A stretch of DNA of 64,000 bases, taken from contig JAEWLQ010000113.1 in the NCBI GenBank assembly GCA_023457495.1, forward strand, positions 129,486 to 193,485. The letters are read 5' to 3'. The stretch comes from Pseudomonadota bacterium (GTDB taxonomy: Bacteria; Pseudomonadota; Gammaproteobacteria; Steroidobacterales; Steroidobacteraceae). The translations under genes and the position numbers were made by a program. Position 1 is the first letter of the stretch; every line of letters begins with the position of its first letter. The notes under the pieces are model-generated. The model was not told the origin of the DNA and did no database searches. It saw only the letters and a list, made by a program, of their open reading frames with translations. Below, one piece after another: positions 8,656 to 17,900 of the stretch.

Positions 8656-9264
8656 ATGCAACTCATCGACATGCTCAAGAACAGCGGCGCCGTGCATTCG
8701 ATGGCGCAACAGATCGGAATCGATGACGACCAGGCAACCGCGGGGGCGGCGGCGTTGATGCCGGCGCTGCTGGGCGGGCTCGAGAAGCAGTCGCGCTCGA
8801 ACTCCGAGGGGCTCACGGGTGTGGCCTCGATGCTTGGCGGACTCGGCGGCGGCAACATGCTCGACCAGGTCCTGGGCTCCAGCTCACCCGACGTGAACGC
8901 CGGCAACGGCGTGCTCGGGCAGCTGTTCGGGTCGAAGGACGTCAGCCGCGCCGTCGCGCAGAACGCATCATCGAGCTCCGGCCTCGATCCGGCGGTCCTG
9001 AAGAAGATGCTGCCGCTGCTCGCCATGGTGGTGGGTGGATACATCGCGAAGCAGTCATCGGCTCGCAATACGCAGGCCGCGGGCACCGACACACAGACCA
9101 CGCAAGGCGCCGGCGGCCTCGGCGGAATTCTCGGCTCCCTGCTCGGCGGCGGCGATCAGCAGCGTACCGGCCAGGGCGGTCTCGAATCCCTCCTCGGCTT
9201 CGGCGGCAAGCGCAACGCGCTCGACGACATCCTCGGCAACCTCGGCAGCGGCAAACCCCACTAA
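8656..9264 (+). CDS. DUF937-family protein
   Basis: A 202-residue protein of the DUF937 (YidB-like) family. Residues about 1-125 hold the helical core with A-A-A-L-M-P-A-L-L-G-G-L, and a glycine-rich C-terminal half repeats G-G-L-G-G-I-L-G-S-L-L-G-G-G and ends in L-D-D-I-L-G-N-L. It has no signal peptide. The function of the family is not established. The ATG at 8656 is preceded by AGGAGA; the upstream in-frame TTG at 8620 lacks a site. The stop codon runs into the left arm of a long inverted repeat. Confidence 0.8.
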   Translation: MQLIDMLKNSGAVHSMAQQIGIDDDQATAGAAALMPALLGGLEKQSRSNSEGLTGVASMLGGLGGGNMLDQVLGSSSPDVNAGNGVLGQLFGSKDVSRAVAQNASSSSGLDPAVLKKMLPLLAMVVGGYIAKQSSARNTQAAGTDTQTTQGAGGLGGILGSLLGGGDQQRTGQGGLESLLGFGGKRNALDDILGNLGSGKPH

Positions 9265-9359
9265 ATGGGGACACTCCCCTTTTCCTAGCAAAAGGGGACG
9301 GACCTGAAGCTCAACGAGGTGCGGCCCTTTTTGCTAGGAATTGGGGAGTGTCCCCATTT
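9263..9359. repeat. REP/BIME-like inverted repeat between the DUF937 gene and phoU
   Basis: The left arm (9263-9279) is a perfect 17-bp match to the reverse complement of 9343-9359; its core is GGGGACACTCCCC. An inner pair, 9284-9296 against 9325-9338, matches over 13 bp with one extra T. The loop is about 28 bp. The layout resembles the mobile palindromes carried by RAYT-type transposases. No transposase lies nearby and there is no second copy in this window. The right arm contains the last eight codons of phoU, including its stop. Confidence 0.7.
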
Positions 9360-10059
9360 CGCGGGCGACGTCTTCGAGCCTGGTATGGCGCACGTCCTTG
9401 CCGTGCACCATGTAGATCACGTACTCGCAGATGTTCTTCGCGTGATCGCCGATGCGCTCGAGCGCGCGCACGATCCACATCACGTCGAGCGCGCGGCGGA
9501 TGCTGCGCGGGTCCTCCATCATGAAGGTGATGCACTGGCGCTGGATCGACTCGTATTCCTCGTCGACGACGCGATCCTGCCGCGCCACGCGCAGCGCGGC
9601 CTCGGCGTCCATGCGCGCGAACGCGTCGAGCGCCTCGTGCACCATCTCCGAGACGATGCGCCCGAGGTGCTTGACCTCGCGGTACTTGTCCGCGGGGCGT
9701 TCCATGGTCGCGAGCCGCGAGGCGATGTAGCCGATCTTCTCGCCCTCGTCGCCGATGCGCTCGAGGTCGGTGATGGTCTTGATGATCGCGACGATCAGAC
9801 GCAGGTCGCCGGCCGCCGGTGCGCGCGTCGCGAGGATCTTCTGGCACTCCTCGTCGATCGAGACCTCCATGCCATTCACCTTGAAATCGTCGCGCGCCAC
9901 CGAGACGCCGAGAATGCCGTCACCTTCGATGAGCGCGGTGATCGCCTTGGCCAGTTGCTGCTCGACCATGCCACCCATGGTGAGCACCTTGCCGCGGACG
10001 CGTTCCAGGTCTTCGTTGAAGCGACGCGAGATGTGATGCGAAAAGTCGGCGGTTTCCAT
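9334..10059 (-). CDS. phoU: Phosphate signalling regulator PhoU
   Basis: Cytoplasmic negative regulator linking Pst transport activity to the PhoR kinase. It is 241 residues, two three-helix bundles. Each bundle has its metal-binding pattern: D-L-E-R-I-G-D-E-G-E-K-I in the first and A-L-E-R-I-G-D-H-A-K-N-I in the second. It is last in the phoB-phoR-phoU run, 72 bp behind phoR. The final codons (M-G-T-L-P-N-S, stop) lie inside the right arm of the inverted repeat at 9263-9359, so the natural C-terminus has probably been replaced there. Confidence 0.95.
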   Translation of the reverse strand: METADFSHHISRRFNEDLERVRGKVLTMGGMVEQQLAKAITALIEGDGILGVSVARDDFKVNGMEVSIDEECQKILATRAPAAGDLRLIVAIIKTITDLERIGDEGEKIGYIASRLATMERPADKYREVKHLGRIVSEMVHEALDAFARMDAEAALRVARQDRVVDEEYESIQRQCITFMMEDPRSIRRALDVMWIVRALERIGDHAKNICEYVIYMVHGKDVRHTRLEDVAREMGTLPNS

Positions 10060-10131
10060 GAGTACCTCATCGACGGCGCTGGCGCCGCCCGGAAGTCTGA
10101 GGCCCGCAGATGACGAAATGATGACGGCGCG

Positions 10132-11448
10132 TCAGGCGGTCACGGCCACGGGCGGCGCCTCGAACAGACGCTCCGCCGGGAAGTGGCAGGTGAACGTGCT
10201 GCCGCGGCCCTCGACACTGTCGATCTCGAGCCGTCCCCCATGGCGGAACAGCGCGTGTTTCACGATGGCGAGGCCGAGTCCCGATCCACCCGTCTCCCGC
10301 GAACGACCCGGATCGACGCGATAAAACCTTTCCGTGAGTCGCGGCAGATGTTCGGCCGGGATGCCGGGCCCGGTGTCGTGCACCGAGAAATGACCACCCG
10401 CCTCGTCCGTCCACCAGCGGATGGACATGCTGCCCTCGGGCGGCGTGTACTTCGCGGCGTTGTCGATCAGATTGAAGAATGCCGACTGCACCATGGCCTC
10501 GTCGCCGATGAGGCTCGCGCGCGATTCGATACTGACGTCGACCTGGCGCGGATGCGACGCACGCGCCAGCACGTCCTTGCGCAGCAGCGCGGCCATGGCG
10601 GCGACGTCGATCGGCGCACCCTTGATCGGCCCGTCGTTCGCCTCGAAGCGCGACAGTTCGAGCAGGTCCTCGATGATGCGCGTCATGCGGTCGGTCTGAC
10701 GACGCATCTCGGCGATCGGAGCGGCCAGCTCGCCGATTCCCGGATCCGCGGCGAACGTTTCGAGATAACCCGCGACGACGGTCAGCGGCGAGCGCAGTTC
10801 GTGCGAGGCATTGGCCACGAAATCCTTGCGCATCTGCTCCAGGCGCACCTCGCGCGTGACGTCGCGCAGCATCAGCAGTCTCTGATCTTCGCCGTACGAG
10901 ATGAGCTGGAACGCCACGAATCGCTCGAGCGGCGAGTCGAGCCGCAGGATCAGCGGCAATGAGCCCTGCCCGCCGCGCAGGTATTGCACGAACTCGGGAT
11001 GGCGCACGAGATTGTCGATGCGCAGGCCGAGATCGGCGCGCCGCGACAGATCGAGCAGCTCGCCGGCCTTGCGGTTGAACCAGACGATTTCTCCCTGCGG
11101 ATCGAGCATGACGACGCCGTCGGGCATCGCGGCCGTCGAACGGCGCAGCTCGCGGAACAGCCGCGTCAGCCGCTCCTTGTGGAACCGCTTGCGCCGGTGC
11201 AGCCGCACGACCTGCGCGACGACGTCGCTCCACAGCCCCGCGGCGCCGGGCGGATCCGCGATGCCGCGGTTCTGCAACCAGAACGCCAGCGCACGCAGCT
11301 GCCAGAGATTCCACGCGAGATAAAGCGCGAGCGCGCCGCACACGCCCAGCCAGATCGAGCCCGCGAACCAGCCGAGCCCGGCGCCGATCGCGATGGCGGC
11401 GAGCACGCGCAGCGCGACATGGACGAAGGCCGTTGCGCCGGAATTCAT
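10132..11448 (-). CDS. phoR: Phosphate regulon sensor kinase PhoR
   Basis: Membrane-bound histidine kinase that phosphorylates PhoB. Order of parts in 438 residues: two N-terminal membrane segments (about 10-55), a basic linker, a PAS domain (about 105-200, starting M-P-D-G-V-V-M-L-D), HisKA with the phospho-acceptor H216 in V-A-N-A-S-H-E-L-R-S-P-L-T, and a HATPase domain with N-L-I-D-N-A-A-K-Y-T, D-T-G-P-G-I-P and G-G-S-G-L-G-L-A-I. As in other PhoR proteins there is no large periplasmic sensor. It begins 13 bp after phoB ends. Confidence 0.96.
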   Translation of the reverse strand: MNSGATAFVHVALRVLAAIAIGAGLGWFAGSIWLGVCGALALYLAWNLWQLRALAFWLQNRGIADPPGAAGLWSDVVAQVVRLHRRKRFHKERLTRLFRELRRSTAAMPDGVVMLDPQGEIVWFNRKAGELLDLSRRADLGLRIDNLVRHPEFVQYLRGGQGSLPLILRLDSPLERFVAFQLISYGEDQRLLMLRDVTREVRLEQMRKDFVANASHELRSPLTVVAGYLETFAADPGIGELAAPIAEMRRQTDRMTRIIEDLLELSRFEANDGPIKGAPIDVAAMAALLRKDVLARASHPRQVDVSIESRASLIGDEAMVQSAFFNLIDNAAKYTPPEGSMSIRWWTDEAGGHFSVHDTGPGIPAEHLPRLTERFYRVDPGRSRETGGSGLGLAIVKHALFRHGGRLEIDSVEGRGSTFTCHFPAERLFEAPPVAVTA

Positions 11449-11461
11449 CTGGCTACATCAC

Positions 11462-12169
11462 CTACAACGGCCGCGCGGAAAAGCGATAACCGGCGCCGCG
11501 CACGGTCTGGATGAGCCGGTCATGGCCGAACTCCTCGAGCGCCTTGCGCAGACGGCGGATGTGGACGTCGATGGTGCGCTCCTCGACATACACGTTGCCG
11601 CCCCAGACGCGATCGAGCAGCTGCTCGCGCGTGTAGACGCGCTCCGGATGGGTCATGAAAAACGCCAGCATGCGGTATTCGGTGGGGCCGAGCGCGACGG
11701 TGCGATCGCCGCTGGTCACGCGCTGACTCGACAGGTCGAGCACCAGGCCGTCGATGTCGACGCGTTCGGAGCCTTCCGCGGGCAGGGTCCGTCGCAGCAC
11801 CGCGTTGATGCGCGCGAGCAGCTCGCGCGGCGAGAACGGCTTCGTGATGTAGTCATCCGCCCCACCCTCGAGGCCCGCGACCTTGTCGCCTTCCTCGGCG
11901 CGCGCCGTGAGCATGATCACCGGCAGCTCGCTGGTTTCCCGATCGCGCTTGAGCTCGCGGGTGAACTCGAGACCGCTGGTGTCCGGCAGCATCCAGTCGA
12001 CCAGCAGCAGGTCGGGCCGGCGGTTCGCGACCTCGGCGCGGCCGCTGCGCGCATCGGCGGCCTCGCGCACTTCGAATCCCGCGCGGCGCAGGCCGAAGGC
12101 GATCATCTCGCGGATCGGACGCTCGTCTTCGACGACGAGGATCTGTTTTGCGGACAGGTTTGCTGACAC
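11462..12169 (-). CDS. phoB: Phosphate regulon response regulator PhoB
   Basis: OmpR/PhoB-type activator of phosphate-starvation genes, 235 residues. The receiver (1-120) has the acidic pocket E14-D15, the phospho-acceptor D58 in L-L-L-V-D-W-M-L-P and the switch lysine in I-T-K-P-F-S-P. The winged-helix DNA-binding domain (about 135-232) has E-Y-R-M-L-A-F-F-M and [17 protein letters not shown]. The start is a GTG at 12169. A tandem of Pho-box-like repeats lies 11 bp upstream, so it probably regulates itself. Confidence 0.96.
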   Translation of the reverse strand: MSANLSAKQILVVEDERPIREMIAFGLRRAGFEVREAADARSGRAEVANRRPDLLLVDWMLPDTSGLEFTRELKRDRETSELPVIMLTARAEEGDKVAGLEGGADDYITKPFSPRELLARINAVLRRTLPAEGSERVDIDGLVLDLSSQRVTSGDRTVALGPTEYRMLAFFMTHPERVYTREQLLDRVWGGNVYVEERTIDVHIRRLRKALEEFGHDRLIQTVRGAGYRFSARPL

Positions 12170-12180
12170 GACATTCCCAA

Positions 12181-12209
12181 ATGACGGTTTTATGGCGTGA
12201 GCATTACAG
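12181..12209 (-). promoter_or_regulatory. Pho-box-like triple repeat ahead of phoB
   Basis: Read on the minus strand, three 7-bp units follow one another at exact 11-bp spacing: CTGTAAT (12209-12203), ACGCCAT (12198-12192) and CCGTCAT (12187-12181). The last two with their linker read ACGCCATAAAACCGTCAT, 14 of 18 matches to an E. coli-type Pho box. The spacing is the signature of PhoB dimer sites. The distance to the phoB start is short: 11 bp. Confidence 0.65.
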
Positions 12210-12230
12210 CGTCAGTCTATTGCACTTTGA

Positions 12231-12938
12231 TTAAACGGACGGCTCCGCAACGCGATCCCTGACATAAACCGGCAACGCCTCGGCCGGATCGAGCAGTCGG
12301 CCCGCCGCCACGGCCGGACGGGCCAGCGTAAGGATTTCGGTCGATCGCGGCAGCAGATCCTGGAATACCCGCGCGCCGCGATCGGCGCAGCGCGCCGCGA
12401 GTTCCGGATACACAGCGAGTCCGCGGCCCGCGGCCACCCATGGCCCGGACGGGGAGTCCGCTATCTCATCGGGCAGGATGACCGAGGCCGCCGGGCTCAC
12501 ATGCTCCGCGTCCGTGCCGATGCCTGCGCCGGTCGCGATGCCTGCGCCGGTGCGAAACAACGCCCAATAGACCTCGCGCATACGCGCGTCGTTGACGACC
12601 AGCACCTGCGCGGCGTCCGCAGCCAGCCGCGCCGCCCGTTGTGCGACCGCGGCCAGGTTGGAGATCGGGACCACGCCCAGGTCCGCGCCGAAGGCCAGAC
12701 CCTGCGCGACACTCGCGGCGAGCCGCACGCCCGTGAACCCGCCCGGACCGCGCCCGAAGGCGATGGCATCGAGCGAGCGTAGCGTGACACCGCCCTCCGC
12801 AAGTACTTCCTCCACCATCGGCAGCACTCGTTCGGCATGCCCGCGGCCGAGCTCGACGTAGCGGTCGATGACCCGGTCATCGATGCCGAGCGACACGGAA
12901 CAGGCTTCGGTCGCGGTATCCAGCGCGAGGATCTTCAT
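12231..12938 (-). CDS. tsaB: tRNA threonylcarbamoyladenosine modification protein TsaB
   Basis: Partner of TsaD and TsaE in making t6A37 in ANN-decoding tRNAs. An ASKHA-fold protein of 235 residues with L-A-L-D-T-A-T-E-A-C-S at the start and the G-R-G-P-G-G-F-T-G-V-R-L motif at about residues 62-73. It overlaps yoaA by 4 bp (ATGA), the same neighbour pair as in E. coli. An 18-bp unit (12519-12536) is repeated at 12537-12554, giving T-G-A-G-I-A-T-G-A-G-I-G in a loop that TsaB proteins usually vary. Confidence 0.94.
   Translation of the reverse strand: MKILALDTATEACSVSLGIDDRVIDRYVELGRGHAERVLPMVEEVLAEGGVTLRSLDAIAFGRGPGGFTGVRLAASVAQGLAFGADLGVVPISNLAAVAQRAARLAADAAQVLVVNDARMREVYWALFRTGAGIATGAGIGTDAEHVSPAASVILPDEIADSPSGPWVAAGRGLAVYPELAARCADRGARVFQDLLPRSTEILTLARPAVAAGRLLDPAEALPVYVRDRVAEPSV
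12519..12554 (-). repeat. In-frame 18-bp tandem duplication inside tsaB
   Basis: Two adjacent 18-bp units beginning GATGCCTGCGCCGGT (plus strand) differ only in their last three bases. The reading frame is kept, adding six residues. Confidence 0.85.
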
Positions 12939-14905
12939 GCGGTCTCGCCATCGAGTGGTTCGCGCACGTAGCCGCTCGCCGGCGCGGCCGCGGGCGCGAC
13001 GCCCGCGATGCGCTTGAGGAAACTCTCGGCTTCGAACGCGACCCGCGTCACCGGCATCGGCGGCAGGCTGGTGCGAAATACGCGGCCGTAAGGTTTGTCG
13101 ACGATGCGCGGATCGCAGATCACGACCACGCCGCGGTCGGTTTCACTGCGGATCAGGCGCCCGACGCCCTGCTTGAGCGCGAGCGCCGCTTCGGGCAGTT
13201 GATATTCGCGGAACGCGTTGCCGCCGGTCGACTTCAAATGTTCGATGCGCGCCTTGGTGAGCGCATCGTCCGGGGAGGAAAACGGCAGTTTCTCGATGAT
13301 CACCAGGCGCAGCGCGTCGCCCTTGACGTCCACGCCCTCCCAGAAACTCGCCGTGCCGAGCAGCACCGCGTTGCCGGATTCGCGGAAGCGACGCAGCAAG
13401 AATTCGCGCGGCGCCTCGCCCTGCACCAGCAACGGAAAATCGCCGAGCTCGGCCCAGCGTTCGCGCAGGAGCTGCGCGGCGCGTTGCAGCGCGCGGTGAC
13501 TGGTGAACAAAACGAACGCGCCGCCGGCGGAGGCCTCGATGAGCGGCATCGCCGCGTCGATCACCGCCGGCGTGTGCGCCGGACTCGCCGGGTCCGGCAG
13601 CTTCGTGGGTAGATAGAGCAGCGCCTGCGACTCGAAATCGAACGGGCTCGGGATCGCGAGCGTCTCGGCCGCCGCGAGACCCAGCCGCGAGGTGAAATGC
13701 GAGAAGTCCTCGCCCACCGACAAGGTGGCGGAGGTGAAGATCCACGCCGCGCGCGTGCCGCCCGCCAGCGCGGCGAAGCGCTTCGCCACGTCGAACGGCA
13801 GCAGGCTCAGCGAGAACCCGCGCAACGTGAGCTCCGCGCTACGCGCGCCTTCGTGTTCCTCGGCGTGCACGATCTCATCGAGCTTCGCCGCGAGCTCGGT
13901 CGCGCGCCCGGCGCATTGGGCGACACCGGGCTCGCGGTTCGCCTCGTTCAGCGCGGCGGCGAGCTCGCGCAAGGCACGCGACAATTCCTGGGACGCGTCC
14001 GCGAAAGGTGTATCCGCGCGATGCCACTCCGGCCGCGACGCCCGCAGGATATCGGCCAGCGCGGCGAGGCGTTGCTCCACGGCCGAGAGCTCGCCGGCCG
14101 CGGCGCCGGCGGGCGCGCGCGCCAGCGTGAGCTCCGCGCGCGCATCGCGCACCAGCAACTCCGCCTGCCGGCTGCCGAAACGCGTGCCGAAGAACTGCGT
14201 CGCGAGATCCGGAATCTGGTGCGCCTCGTCGATGATCACCGCGTCCGCGGCGCCGAGCAGATCCCCGAAGCCGTCTTCCTTCAGCGCGAGGTCAGCGAGC
14301 AGCAGGTGATGGTTGACGATCACGATGTCGGATTCGATCGCCTTGCGGCGCGCGTCGACCACGTGGCAACGACCCACGTCCGGGCAGCGGTTGCCGAGAC
14401 AGTTCTCGCGCGTCGAGGTGATCTGCGGCGTGAGCGGATGCGCGTCGCCGAGGTCTGGCACTTCCGCGACGTCGCCGGTTTTCGTGATCTTCGACCAGCG
14501 CTCCAGCCGCCCGATCATGCGGTCCCGGCTTCCGGCGAGACCGCGCTGCGCGGTGAGCTGGCGGAACCGGTACGAACAAAGATAGTTAGATCGCCCCTTG
14601 AGCAACGCGACGTGCGCGGGCACGCCGATGGCGCCGCCGACCAGCGGCAGGTCCTTGTTGAACAGCTGATCCTGCAGCGTGCGCGTGCCGGTTGAGATCA
14701 GCACGCGTTTGCCCGACAGCAGTGCCGGCACCAGGTACGCGAAGGTCTTGCCCGTGCCCGTGCCCGCCTCGACCACCAGCGGCGCGCGGTTTTCGAGCGC
14801 GAGCGCGACACGGCCCGCCATGGCGAGCTGCGACCGGCGCGGTGAGAAGCCGGCGAGCGAACGCGCCAGCGGGCCCTGAGGGCCGAACACGGTATCGAGA
14901 TCCAC
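12935..14905 (-). CDS. yoaA: YoaA/DinG-type iron-sulfur ATP-dependent DNA helicase
   Basis: XPD-like superfamily 2 helicase, about 656 residues. Walker A is V-E-A-G-T-G-T-G-K-T, Walker B is V-I-I-D-E-A-H-Q, and the C-terminal motif VI region is K-Q-G-V-G-R-L-I-R. Four cysteines suited to a 4Fe-4S cluster follow Walker A: one in S-N-Y-L-C and three in E-N-C-L-G-N-R-C-P-D-V-G-R-C. In E. coli YoaA aids replication-fork repair with the HolC subunit. The GTG at 14905 starts nine codons ahead of the conserved P-L-A-R-S-L-A-G-F-S-P-R; another GTG at 14890 is possible. The start is 8 bp past the stop of the giant surface-protein gene; tsaB overlaps its end. Confidence 0.93.
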   Translation of the reverse strand: MDLDTVFGPQGPLARSLAGFSPRRSQLAMAGRVALALENRAPLVVEAGTGTGKTFAYLVPALLSGKRVLISTGTRTLQDQLFNKDLPLVGGAIGVPAHVALLKGRSNYLCSYRFRQLTAQRGLAGSRDRMIGRLERWSKITKTGDVAEVPDLGDAHPLTPQITSTRENCLGNRCPDVGRCHVVDARRKAIESDIVIVNHHLLLADLALKEDGFGDLLGAADAVIIDEAHQIPDLATQFFGTRFGSRQAELLVRDARAELTLARAPAGAAAGELSAVEQRLAALADILRASRPEWHRADTPFADASQELSRALRELAAALNEANREPGVAQCAGRATELAAKLDEIVHAEEHEGARSAELTLRGFSLSLLPFDVAKRFAALAGGTRAAWIFTSATLSVGEDFSHFTSRLGLAAAETLAIPSPFDFESQALLYLPTKLPDPASPAHTPAVIDAAMPLIEASAGGAFVLFTSHRALQRAAQLLRERWAELGDFPLLVQGEAPREFLLRRFRESGNAVLLGTASFWEGVDVKGDALRLVIIEKLPFSSPDDALTKARIEHLKSTGGNAFREYQLPEAALALKQGVGRLIRSETDRGVVVICDPRIVDKPYGRVFRTSLPPMPVTRVAFEAESFLKRIAGVAPAAAPASGYVREPLDGETA

Positions 14906-14913
14906 GAGGCACG

Positions 14914-17900
14914 CTAGCGCGACGGGCGCAGGCTGTCGAGGCTCAAATCCTTGAAAGTATCCTGGTCCGCCTTGATGCGGATCTTGAGGTAAGGGCCCTG
15001 CGCGGTGTGGCGGCTGGCCGAGAAATCGTCGTCTCGGAACCCGGCGAAGTTGTAGCCCAGGGACACCCACATGTTCCTCGCCAGCGTGACGCCGACATCG
15101 AATCCCGTGGAATAGTCCATGAGATCCGACTCCCACGAATGCAGCACCGCCCCATGCACACCCAGGTCGAAGCGGCGCGAGAGCTGCCGACGCAGGTCGA
15201 AGCCGGCGATGTCCGAGATGCCGGCGTACTTATCGCCGTCGAAGGTGCTCGCGACGTAGCGCGCGCCGTACTGCAGGCCGAGCTGCAGCTTGGGATTCAG
15301 CTGCCAGTTCGCGTGCAGGTTGTTGACGATGCGCGCCGAGTCGCTCGCCATCGGGCCGCGCAGTTCCTCGTCGTACTTCATCTCGAAGCGGTCGAAGACG
15401 ATCCACTTGCTCGAATCCGGGCGGAATGCCCAGGCGAAGCGGCCGACCGCGGAGGTCGCCTCGCCACTCAGCGCACTCGCGTCGAAGGCCTGCAGCGATA
15501 CCGACATCGCATGCCCTTCGATCGGCTCGCGATACCAGCCCGTCGTCGAGCTCCAGCGCTCCTCGGTATCGGCGTTGCGATGCTCGAGGCGGCTCGTGAA
15601 CTGCCACAACTCGCGGCGGTACGAGGCACCAACGAAGGCGGCGAAGAAGTCTTCCGTCATCGAACCCGAGGCCAGCGGCGCATTCGGGTTCAGCGGCTCG
15701 AGGTCCGGACCGCGCAGCGTGTTCGTCTGGTCGACGCCCACGTCGAAGGCCCAGTGCTCGCGCCACTCGAAGCCCTGCGTGAGCCCGAAGTTCGCGAAGG
15801 TGCGCGGGCCGTATTCGGTCGCCTGCGTGCTGATGCTCGAATTGACCTGCGTGCGCTCCCAGGGACGCGTGCGCACGCCGAAGCGCGTGACGTCGGCCTC
15901 GATCTGGTCGCCCTCGGAGCGTTCGTATTCGACGAACAGCGAGGTGTCGCCGTTCAGTCGGTAGTCGAGCCCGATGACGCTGCGCGCCGGATAGTCGACG
16001 CTCGCATCGTTGCCGCCGAGCGTGGCATCGGCAGTGCCGCGCAGCGTGAACAGCCCCTCGAAGAAGTCGACGCTCGCGGTGACGAAGGCCTGGTCGGAGA
16101 CCCGTTCGTCGCCGCTCGCGTCCTCATCCGCGACGTGCCGCAGGCCCGCGCCCGCGTTGTAGATGCCGCGATGCATGCGCAGGTCGGTGCCGACCAGCAG
16201 GCGCTTCGCATCGCTCGCGAGCACGGTCTGGTGCTGCACTTCGCCGCTCAGGTAGAACTGGTCGTTGAACTTGTAGCGCGCATCGACGCCGCCGGAGCGC
16301 GTGCCGGTGTCGGCGGTGAGCTGCTGGCCCACGCCGAAGCCATCGTCGATCTCGCGCGCCCAGGCGCGCGCTTCGAGCTTCTCGGAAACGTGTTTGCCTT
16401 CGACCAGCCAGGCGGTCGAGGATTCGGGGCGCGCCAGGTCGTCCGACTGCGCACGCGCGACTTCCGCGCGCACGCGCGTCCCGGGCGTGACGCGCCAGGT
16501 GAGATCGCTGGCCACGACGCGCGTATCGCCCGCCGCGGCGCCCTCGAAGATCGCGCTCGCGCCGATCTCGAGCCGGTCGTCCGCGAGCTTGCCCGCGACT
16601 CGCACACCCGCGGCAGTCTCGTCGTCGCCGCCCGTGCGGACTTCGTAGTCCGCGACGATGAACACGTGGTTCAGCGCGAGGTCGCGGCTCGGCACCGGCT
16701 GCTTGAAGAAGATCGTGCCGCGTTCGTAGTCGAGGTCGTAGTCGATGAAGCGCGAGAGCTCGCGCGACTCGACGACGCGCGTGATCTCGAAGCGGTCGCG
16801 CACCTCGATGCGCAGCTTGTCGCTGCCGATCACGATGGGTGAACGGGACAGGCGATACAGGCCGGACGTGCCGTCACCGGGCAGCTCGTCCTGCACCAGT
16901 CCCGTGTCGGTGCGCGCGGCGAAGCCCGACACCTGCACGCGATCCCCGCCGAAATCGCTGCGCAGGCCGGAGAGACTGCGGTTGTACCGGGTGAGCTCGG
17001 TTACCGTGAAGCCGGTGTCGAAATCACCGAACAACGCGACGAACTGGCGGCGCTCGATCTTGAGATACAGCTTGCCCTGCGTCGCCGCCTCGAAGCGCTG
17101 CTCCGTGCCGTCGCCGTAGAGTAGATAGTACCGGTCCGGCTCGATGGCGCCGCGGATGCGATCGCGCGCGGCCTGCTTCTCGCGCGCCGAGTCGTAGGCC
17201 ATCGTCAGCAGGAAATCGCCCTTGATGCGGCCCTTGGCGAAGAACGCGACGCGGCCGTCCTGCTCGAAGCCTTCCTCGCGGTCCGCCGCGCTCGCGGTTT
17301 CCATGTTGCCGCGGATGGTGTTCCAGGCGGCGGTACCTTCGGCGATACCCACGAGGATCCAGTCGCGCGCGGCCGGTGCGAGCCACACCTTGTACTCGTC
17401 GCTCTGCCGCTCGTTGAAGCGCACGCGCAGGATCGCGTTGCCGGTGACCGTCGTCGGCTCGAGCTCGATCAACGCGAGACCGCCCTCGCCCACTTCGACC
17501 TGCGGCTGCTGCGACCCCGTCGCGAGGATCTGGTTGTTGTCGAGCTGCTCGACTTCCCACCAGGAGCGATGCGGCGAGTCGACGCTGAACGTCGCAATGC
17601 TGCCGGCGCGCGCGGCCTTGCCGTACTGGTCGAACATGCGCAGCGCGATGACGGGGCGCGTGCGGCCATCCGCGACGAGCTTCGAGGCGGCGCGATCGAC
17701 TTCGGCGCGCACCGGACCGCCGCCGTAGTGGACCACGCGCTGCTGCTGCCAGACGACCTTGCCGTCCGCATCGAAAATGCGCGCGGCGAGCGTGTTGTCG
17801 CCGTCCGAGAGATCCACGCCGCGCCAGCGGCTCAGCGCCACCGTGTTCGCCGCGTTGAGCGCGACACCATCGTAGTTGAGCGCGTTGACGGCGCGGCCGT

